DNA of 6,999 nt from Acidobacteriaceae bacterium (GTDB taxonomy: Bacteria > Acidobacteriota > Terriglobia > Terriglobales > Acidobacteriaceae). The translations under genes and the position numbers were made by a program. The stretch spans positions 13,889-20,887 of the forward strand of contig PLBX01000408.1 in the NCBI GenBank assembly GCA_003135495.1, given 5' to 3'. The notes under the pieces are model-generated. The model was given only the letters and a program-made list of their open reading frames with translations, had not been told where the DNA came from and did not search any database. Within the stretch, counting starts at the first letter, position 1. Each line of letters opens with the position of its first letter. This document shows, piece by piece, positions 1 through 4,031 of this stretch.

Positions 1-558
1 GATCGCGGCGAGCCTGCTTCCCGGCGCAGGCTGCGTGTCTTGATCGTTTGAAGCATTCTTCTTTTGGCTCAGCTTTTTGATCAGCGAAACCAATACCGGC
101 ACAGTCAGCCCCAAAGTGAGCGCTACCAAAAGAACCGGTTCCACGATAAAAACGATGTCCCACGAATACCAACGCTCGGAGAAGGGCCAGAAGGGACGCA
201 CTCCATAATTGTTGGTGAAGTCGAGCAAAAGGTGGCTGAGGCCCGCGAGACAGGCTAAGCCAAAAAGCACTCCCCAGCGCGGCGGAAGATTAGGATGGCG
301 AGTTTTGCGGCCACGCAAACGCCATATCAAATAGATGAACCCGACGACCACAGCCGCCACCAGCGGAATGCCCAGAAAGGAATGCGTGAACCCGCGGTGA
401 TGATTCAGTCCGAAAGCCGAACCCCAGAAACGGCTCACCACATCCACGTCTGGAGCTTCGGCCGCCAGGGTGAGCGTAGCCGTCGCCAGCGCCGTTTTGC
501 GATTGAGTCCGGCGCGACCCATGGCCGCGCCGAATAAGAAGTGAGTTACGGGTTCCAA
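1..558 (-). CDS. YdjM/DUF457-family membrane-bound metal-dependent hydrolase-like protein, 3' end beyond window
   Basis: The minus strand is open from a TTG at 558-556 to the window edge and gives 186 residues; the C-terminus is missing. The start reads MEPVTHFLFGAAMGRAG, the usual N-terminus of this family. It continues with AEAPDVDVV (residues 33-41, with two Asp) and NHHRGFTHS (52-60, clustered His), then SHLLLDFTNNYG (108-119). These Asp and His residues are the presumed metal ligands. Hydrophobic stretches at about 61-79, 96-112 and 135-158 indicate a polytopic inner-membrane protein. The TTG start is supported by a GGGGAG ribosome-binding site 5 nt upstream and by family alignment from memory; the only early ATG, codon 13, would remove the conserved PxTH motif. 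It lies 52 nt downstream of the lipid kinase gene on the same strand, so co-transcription is likely. E. coli YdjM is linked to the SOS response, but the biochemical activity of the family is poorly established. Family assignment is confident; hydrolase function is only nominal. Confidence 0.87.
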   Translation of the reverse strand, partial: MEPVTHFLFGAAMGRAGLNRKTALATATLTLAAEAPDVDVVSRFWGSAFGLNHHRGFTHSFLGIPLVAAVVVGFIYLIWRLRGRKTRHPNLPPRWGVLFGLACLAGLSHLLLDFTNNYGVRPFWPFSERWYSWDIVFIVEPVLLVALTLGLTVPVLVSLIKKLSQKKNASNDQDTQPAPGSRLAAI

Positions 559-563
559 TCGTT

Positions 564-569
564 CTCCCC
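564..569 (-). promoter_or_regulatory. Ribosome binding site supporting a TTG start
   Basis: On the minus strand the sequence reads GGGGAG, then AACGA, then TTG. The 5-nt spacing to the TTG at 558 is good, and no ATG or GTG lies nearby upstream in frame, so this site decides the start of the DUF457-family gene. Confidence 0.6.
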
Positions 570-610
570 GGTCCGAATTTTGATGCTGCTGAAATGAGGC
601 AAGCCGCTCT

Positions 611-1642
611 CTACGGGACCGCTGATTCTTGCGCTGACGACCTTTGCACCGTTGATTTTTGCGTTACGCTCGTTGACGGTACAACCAGCGACAGCGCGTC
701 AGGAACCATGGTCATACGTGCCGGTAAACGCCCTATGAGCTCGCCGTCCGCCTCCACATAGACTCTGTCTTCAATAGCGCTTTCGACGCTGGAACCGTTG
801 GAATCACTTCCATCACTTTTCTTTGGCAGGCGGCAGACAATCTCCGAGCAACTGACCAAATCGATGCCGGTAATTTCCCAGCGCCGTCCCAGCAAAACTC
901 CCGCAACATAGCGCAGATAGGCATGGCGGCTGGCCGTGCGGCACATCACTGCTCTAAGATCGTTTCGCTCCAGGGATGCTTCCGGAACCAGTTCGCGCAA
1001 TATATTTCCGAAATAGCGAATCCGTACTGCCAGCAATTCTGTCAGCAACGCATGTTTACGCGCGCCATCATGTGTCAGATATTCGACCTCGAAGCGCCGC
1101 ATTTTATGAGTCGCCCACAAATGCCACGCTTTGATGTAATAGCCCGCCATGCCAGACCGGCTTTTCAGTTCCGCAGTGAGCGCGTAGAAAAGATGAGCGT
1201 CAACTCCAACCCCGGCGGCGACGGTGAAGTAGCGCGCCGCGCGTTTGCCGTTCAGATCCATGTATTCAACGAGGCCCAGAGGGATGCGCCGCACTCTCCC
1301 TTCAATGGCCGCTTGAGCCGCAGCGCCCGGATGTAAGGGAAGTGACAGATCGTGGGCCAGAGCATTGGCGGTTCCGAATGGAAGAACAGCAAGCGCAGCG
1401 CCCGTTCCCACTAATCCCTGAATCACATCGCTAATCGTGCCATCGCCGCCGCATGCGAACACGATTTCGCTGCCCGCTTCCGCAGCCACGCGCGCTTTAT
1501 CCGACGCCTCCGGGCTGGAGTGGCAAATCACAAGATCAGTATGAATTCCGGCAGACTGGATAATGTCGATCGCATGGTTCAATTCCGCGTCGCGGCCGCG
1601 GCGTCCAGAATTGGGATTGAAGAGGATTGTCGCTTTGCGCAT
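611..1642 (-). CDS. Diacylglycerol/lipid kinase family protein (DAGKc/YegS/LCB5 type)
   Basis: The protein has 343 residues, a typical length for bacterial soluble lipid kinases. The family phosphorylates a lipid hydroxyl (diacylglycerol, sphingoid base or related lipid) with ATP at the inner face of the membrane. Visible motifs in order are NPNSG (residues 9-13, start of the catalytic domain), GGDGT (65-69, nucleotide binding), PFGTANALA (88-96), AAGVGVDAH (about 142-150) and a late ADGE (about 298-301) that matches the catalytic acidic region of the family. No N-terminal signal or clear transmembrane helix is seen. The start ATG gives an N-terminus that enters the first beta strand directly (MRKATILFNP), as in relatives; the ribosome-binding site is weak, and no in-frame alternative start lies immediately upstream. 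The last 20 or so residues are Ser/Gln-rich and repetitive. It is followed closely on the same strand by the DUF457 gene. The exact lipid substrate cannot be read from sequence. Some relatives are annotated as sphingosine kinase-like. Confidence 0.92.
   Translation of the reverse strand: MRKATILFNPNSGRRGRDAELNHAIDIIQSAGIHTDLVICHSSPEASDKARVAAEAGSEIVFACGGDGTISDVIQGLVGTGAALAVLPFGTANALAHDLSLPLHPGAAAQAAIEGRVRRIPLGLVEYMDLNGKRAARYFTVAAGVGVDAHLFYALTAELKSRSGMAGYYIKAWHLWATHKMRRFEVEYLTHDGARKHALLTELLAVRIRYFGNILRELVPEASLERNDLRAVMCRTASRHAYLRYVAGVLLGRRWEITGIDLVSCSEIVCRLPKKSDGSDSNGSSVESAIEDRVYVEADGELIGRLPARMTMVPDALSLVVPSTSVTQKSTVQRSSAQESAVP
618..662. repeat. Three degenerate 15-bp tandem units in the lipid kinase C-terminal tail
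   Basis: Units at 618-632 (ACCGCTGATTCTTGC), 633-647 (GCTGACGACCTTTGC) and 648-662 (ACCGTTGATTTTTGC) are in tandem. The outer two differ at two positions; the middle one is more diverged. In the protein they give the 5-residue pattern QKSTV/QRSSA/QESAV just before the stop. This looks like a recently expanded disordered tail outside the catalytic fold. Confidence 0.6.
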
Positions 1643-1651
1643 GCGATTCGC

Positions 1652-1675
1652 TGGCCAAATCTCGCATGGCCAAAT
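1652..1675. repeat. Direct repeat TGGCCAAAT upstream of the lipid kinase
   Basis: TGGCCAAAT occurs at 1652-1660 and again at 1667-1675, 15 bp apart, in the 114-bp gap just 5' of the kinase start. Each copy contains the palindrome TGGCCA. It might bind a regulator or be chance; no clear promoter hexamers were identified with it. Confidence 0.3.
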
Positions 1676-1756
1676 GTAAGTTTACCGTACCGCAATCAAC
1701 GATCCTTGCCCACCGTTGAATCAGCAAGATTTTCTGTGTTCAGCCAGTTCCATTCA

Positions 1757-2065
1757 TTATTGAGATTGTTTCTTAGCAAACCGAACGCTCAAGATTATGC
1801 TGATTACAGTGATGCCTGCGAAAAAAGTAAGCAGCGCCAAACCGCCGCCGCTTGAAACTCTTCCCACCCGAAACAGAATATAGCCGCCTCCCAAATTGAT
1901 TAGTGCCCAGACAACGTTCACCGTCGGCGACGACAATCCCTTTCCCGGAGGATGAGCAAATGGAGTCGGAAAACGGTTCCCCGAAATCCCATGCACAAAA
2001 TGAGGCACGGCATTCGCAAGAAACACTCCCGCGAAGAAGCAGGCGATGTAGTGATGCCAGTTCAC
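1757..2065 (-). CDS. Small conserved three-helix membrane protein, function unknown
   Basis: With a GTG start at 2065 the protein has 102 residues. It begins MNWHHYIACFFAGVFLANAV and contains FVHGISG...PFAHPPGKGLSSPTVNVVW, which resembles small hypothetical membrane proteins I recall from Acidobacteriota. Three hydrophobic segments are visible, at about residues 5-22, 47-66 and 70-93, ending in a short basic tail (RFAKKQSQ). The GTG is preferred over a TTG at 2092 because an AAAGGGA ribosome-binding site lies 8 nt upstream of it and because family members start at this HY...FF segment; the nine extra residues from the TTG would be coded across an inverted repeat. It is transcribed divergently from the Tat-exported protein gene and sits 114 nt before the lipid kinase on the same strand. 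No enzymatic motif is seen, so no function is proposed. Confidence 0.75.
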   Translation of the reverse strand: MNWHHYIACFFAGVFLANAVPHFVHGISGNRFPTPFAHPPGKGLSSPTVNVVWALINLGGGYILFRVGRVSSGGGLALLTFFAGITVISIILSVRFAKKQSQ

Positions 2066-2080
2066 TGTAGTTTTCCCTTT

Positions 2081-2099
2081 ACGCCGACCCAATCGGCGT
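2081..2099. promoter_or_regulatory. Perfect 7-bp inverted repeat in a divergent intergenic region, operator candidate
   Basis: ACGCCGA (2081-2087), a CCCAA spacer and TCGGCGT (2093-2099) form a perfect dyad. It sits in the 86-bp gap between the divergent starts at 2065 (minus) and 2152 (plus). On the minus-strand transcript it lies directly upstream of the AAAGGGA ribosome-binding site, so it could also act as a 5' leader hairpin. There is no T-run, so it is not a typical terminator. Confidence 0.45.
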
Positions 2100-2139
2100 C
2101 ACTTTCTGCTACCTTGCTTGCAGTCGCTCCCACCGATTC

Positions 2140-2144
2140 GGAGG
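2140..2144 (+). promoter_or_regulatory. Strong ribosome binding site GGAGG for the Tat-exported protein
   Basis: GGAGG lies 7 nt before the ATG at 2152, which fixes the start of the interrupted gene. It shows that the upstream half is still equipped for translation. Confidence 0.75.
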
Positions 2145-2151
2145 ATGCTCC

Positions 2152-2997
2152 ATGTTTCCCCTCACCACGTCGCACCCAACCTGGAGTCGCAGAGGCGTCT
2201 TGAAAGTTGGCGCTTTGGCGGCCTTTCCGCTCGCAGTTCCTTCCGTGATTCACGCGTTCGACGACCAGCAACCCATAGCCGCAAACGGCACCACCGCTCC
2301 CTTCCCGATTCCGTGGCTGGACAAAAATGGCAGCCACAATCAGCCCGCCGGTCCGAACTTGGAGCCTTCCCATATCTACCATTTTAAGGGCCGAGTAGCC
2401 CGCTGCAGCACCTTCACAGGAATGGGGACCGATAACAAAGGGAATCGAATCGCCTTTGGCAGCCCGACGACTGATTATGGCGTCATGCAAGCAGAATACT
2501 GGGCCGCCCGAACTGCCCAACAGGGGACTTTCACTCACATATGACTCACCCTGTTTAAGGGACAGGCTGTCCCTGCGAACCAGATCCACGACTTTCATCC
2601 GCCCATTGCGCCCTCTGGACTGTACTGGGTCGTCCCCGTGCCCGAGAGTGGTTTGAGTATCAGTCAAGATGGCCGCACGTTCACCTTGGAGATGCAGAAC
2701 GTACCCGTAGTCGACCAGCCACGGTGGCCTGCGCTGGACGCAATCGCCACGCGGGCACGCATGAATTTTAAGATGGTCTGGAAATCAACCGGCGAACCAG
2801 TGACCTACGAGGACGCCGTCAAACAGTTTCGATTCGCGGGCACACGGGCAACGTGCCAGTTGGAAGCCGAGGTCGAAGTTCCATCAATAGGGTTTTCATG
2901 GAAATCCGATCCCCTCAGCACGTCAAAATGCGACTTCGCAATCATGGGCGAAGAGGGTAACGGCCGCTATTACGGCACTGACGGATCCCCCGCGTGA
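2152..2997 (+). CDS. Tat-exported protein of unknown function, interrupted by an in-frame TGA at codon 131
   Basis: One reading frame of 281 codons plus a terminal stop, broken by TGA at 2542-2544. Read conventionally it gives a 130-residue product (2152-2544) and an orphan 3' part open to 2997; an internal GTG at 2638 could start a 119-residue fragment but has no good ribosome-binding site. The N-terminus has a twin-arginine signal: SRRGVLK (residues 12-18), a hydrophobic stretch, and a likely cleavage after SVIHA (residue 35). The mature part is rich in aromatic, Gly and Pro residues; blocks such as HIYHFKGRVARCSTFTGMG, DFHPPIAPSGLYWVVPVP and GFSWKSDP resemble uncharacterised exported acidobacterial proteins I recall. 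Both halves read as coding in the same frame with no length change. That pattern fits a point nonsense mutation, a sequencing error or recoding of UGA, and argues against a frameshift or a fusion of two genes. No catalytic motif is recognised. Confidence 0.72.
2542..2574 (+). other. In-frame TGA followed by a perfect hairpin (SECIS-like arrangement)
   Basis: The TGA at 2542-2544 is followed by AGGGACAG (2558-2565), one G, and CTGTCCCT (2567-2574), a perfect inverted repeat. Folded with seven pairs (2558-2564 with 2568-2574) the loop is GGC, whose first G lies 21 nt after the TGA. A short stem with a G at the start of a small apical loop, soon after UGA, is the general form of bacterial SECIS elements as I recall it. 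A competing smaller hairpin (CCCT 2549-2552 with AGGG 2558-2561) is also possible. Function as a SECIS is unproven. Confidence 0.3.
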
Positions 2998-3073
2998 TTA
3001 GTCGGCCTTGGAGGACGATTTTCGAACTTTCCTGCCATCAGGCTCCTCGAGCTGCAGACCGCGCCATCTGGTA

Positions 3074-3099
3074 GTTAGTGTAATCGCGATGTTACATCA
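3074..3099 (+). repeat. Diverged copy of the right arm of the dispersed inverted-repeat element
   Basis: The sequence from GTTAGTGTAATCGCGATGTTAC onward matches the arm starting at 6406 (GTTAGTGCAGTGGCGATGTTAC) at about 80% of positions, including an uninterrupted GCGATGTTAC. No left arm is visible before it, so the copy is solo or degraded. Confidence 0.5.
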
Positions 3100-3175
3100 G
3101 CTATGCGGCTTCCGGCCTTCACAATTGCGGCGTCCATGACTTGGCGTCCTCGCCGTACTTTAGGAGGGACAGAAC

Positions 3176-3200
3176 CCCGGGCCACCCAAGGCGACCCGGG
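3176..3200. terminator. Possible terminator hairpin between convergent genes
   Basis: CCCGGG at 3176-3181 and again at 3195-3200 can pair across a 13-nt spacer. The position, 55 nt before the end of the cytochrome gene and 178 nt after the end of the Tat-protein gene, suits a transcription end, but neither side has a convincing U-run. It is weakly supported as an intrinsic terminator. Confidence 0.3.
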
Positions 3201-3254
3201 AGAATCTTGAATGGGTAATTTGTCAAATCATGCGTCGTCGCCATGCCTAACCGG

Positions 3255-3695
3255 CTAATTTTTCTGGAGCGACTCCACGTACTTGGTCAGGTTGCTGATT
3301 CGCCGGTGCACTTCCGCGTTGGACGGGATTCCTCCGGACGACTCCGTAAACAACTCAGCCCAAACTGGCATATCTTTCGCACCATGGGCGGTAGGCAGAT
3401 TCGTATCGCCCCGGATCACGGTGTAGACATGCGACTCTGGGAACTTCCCGTCGTTTTGCTTGGCTAGCCTGGTGAGGTCCGGCGGGGAAACCATTAAGGC
3501 CTTGGCGGCGGGCCCATTTCCCCTTCCGTTGTCTCCATGGCACACCGCACAGTAGTTGGCATACATGCTTTCTCCCGAGTACGCGGCAACGTGTTTCATC
3601 GGCACTTTCTTGATGATGACTTCCTGGGCGGCACAAACAATCGTAAAGGCAAGTAGAAACACAGATACTGCACAAACAAGTCTGCGTAGATGCAT
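3255..3695 (-). CDS. Monohaem c-type cytochrome, exported
   Basis: The protein has 146 residues and is a class I-like cytochrome c, an electron carrier expected on the periplasmic side. Residues 1-23 form a Sec signal peptide: MHLRRL, then a hydrophobic stretch ending near VCAA, with cleavage probably just before Gln24. The covalent haem site CAVCH is at 49-53, followed by the common GDNGRGNGPAA segment. Met109 in KDMPVW is the likely sixth haem ligand. The chosen ATG at 3695 has a near-ideal AAGGAGG 5 nt upstream; an in-frame start 14 codons earlier would place charged residues before the signal peptide and overlap this ribosome-binding site. It lies alone on its strand, convergent with the Tat-exported protein gene and divergent from the regulator gene. 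Its redox partner is not encoded in the window. Confidence 0.93.
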   Translation of the reverse strand: MHLRRLVCAVSVFLLAFTIVCAAQEVIIKKVPMKHVAAYSGESMYANYCAVCHGDNGRGNGPAAKALMVSPPDLTRLAKQNDGKFPESHVYTVIRGDTNLPTAHGAKDMPVWAELFTESSGGIPSNAEVHRRISNLTKYVESLQKN

Positions 3696-3700
3696 AAAAA

Positions 3701-3707
3701 CCTCCTT
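3701..3707 (-). promoter_or_regulatory. Ribosome binding site AAGGAGG fixing the cytochrome start
   Basis: On the minus strand AAGGAGG is followed by five T residues and the ATG at 3695. It selects this start over the in-frame upstream codon at 3737. Confidence 0.85.
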
Positions 3708-3732
3708 ATCAGATTCTTTCAGGGGCAGCTTT

Positions 3733-3759
3733 TTCATATCGTTTCAGTGCGTGCGACAA
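3733..3759 (-). promoter_or_regulatory. Possible promoter for the cytochrome c gene
   Basis: On the minus strand TTGTCG (3759-3754) and TATGAA (3738-3733) are separated by 15 bp, about 25 bp ahead of the ribosome-binding site. The spacing is short for a sigma-70 promoter and the match is imperfect. Confidence 0.25.
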
Positions 3760-3827
3760 CATTCCGCAATCTCTTGCTGCGGCGTCGATGACATCCTTGG
3801 TCGTTCCGCCAGAATTGACAATGCAAT

Positions 3828-3848
3828 GCAGATGGAATGCAGATGGAA
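3828..3848. repeat. 11-bp tandem duplication
   Basis: GCAGATGGAAT (3828-3838) is followed directly by GCAGATGGAA. Two copies only, in non-coding DNA; probably replication slippage. Confidence 0.5.
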
Positions 3849-3911
3849 ATGAGGTAACCGTGAGGTGACTCAGCTAAGGCATTGAACATAAATGACTTGT
3901 AGGCTCTGCAC

Positions 3912-3956
3912 TGACATTGTCACCACGGTATCTTCTCATCGGATTTCGGGATGAGA
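3912..3956. promoter_or_regulatory. Two inverted repeats upstream of the regulator, operator candidates
   Basis: TGACA-T-TGTCA (3912-3922) is a perfect short dyad. TCTCATC (3934-3940) pairs with GATGAGA (3950-3956) across a 9-nt spacer. They lie 30-70 bp upstream of the TATAAT box, a place where a DNA-binding protein, possibly the wHTH regulator itself, could bind. The binding partner is inference. Confidence 0.3.
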
Positions 3957-3977
3957 TCACTGCTTACCTGTTGAACT

Positions 3978-3993
3978 CCGGAGTATAATCCGG
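3978..3993 (+). promoter_or_regulatory. TATAAT -10 box embedded in a CCGGA/TCCGG dyad
   Basis: TATAAT at 3984-3989 is a perfect -10 hexamer, with a start of transcription expected near 3996, about 36 nt before the ATG. It is overlapped by CCGGA (3978-3982) and TCCGG (3989-3993). A good -35 at standard spacing is missing (TGCTTA at 3961-3966 is the only candidate; TTGAAC at 3971 is too close), which suggests a promoter that depends on an activator. Confidence 0.4.
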
Positions 3994-4031
3994 CTGCAAG
4001 TTCCCTAGCCCAAGGACCTTTGGGGGTATGT

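Larger units (their letters stand above)
2998..3254. other. Convergent intergenic region with a GC-rich hairpin and a repeat fragment
   Basis: This 257-bp gap separates two convergent genes, so terminators for both are expected. It holds a fragment of the dispersed repeat (3074-3099) and a GC-rich hairpin (3176-3200). No credible coding sequence or RNA gene was found. Confidence 0.6.
3696..4031. other. Divergent intergenic region, cytochrome c / regulator
   Basis: This 336-bp gap holds no credible gene. It contains the cytochrome ribosome-binding site and possible promoter, a short 11-bp tandem duplication (3828-3848), three inverted repeats (3912-3922, 3934-3956, 3978-3993) and a TATAAT box placed suitably for the regulator gene. 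Confidence 0.6.

Noticed and set aside
64..537. Two plus-strand open frames of 64 and 80 codons in the first 540 bp
   Set aside because: Both are antisense to the DUF457-family gene, which shows the family motifs in order.
923..1336. 137-codon plus-strand open frame within the lipid kinase gene
   Set aside because: It is antisense to well-recognised kinase sequence and has no motif of its own.
2062..2667. 201-codon open frame on the minus strand across the Tat-protein gene
   Set aside because: It lies opposite a frame with a strong ribosome-binding site and a Tat signal peptide, overlaps the small membrane protein start, and its translation shows no domain or signal.
2638..2997. Independent gene starting at GTG 2638
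   Set aside because: The same frame is open back to the TGA at 2542 and the translation there (LTLFKGQAVPANQIHDFHPP) looks like protein, so this is the continuation of the upstream gene and not a separate one.
3696..3737. N-terminal extension of the cytochrome (MKKLPLKESDKEVF)
   Set aside because: It would bury the AAGGAGG ribosome-binding site within the coding region and put a charged stretch before the signal peptide.
3828..3848. Possible start of a repeat array
   Set aside because: Only two adjacent 11-bp copies with no spacers; no CRISPR-like regularity anywhere in the window.
3971..3989. TTGAAC and TATAAT read as a -35/-10 pair
   Set aside because: The spacing is only 7 bp, far below the 16-18 bp needed.
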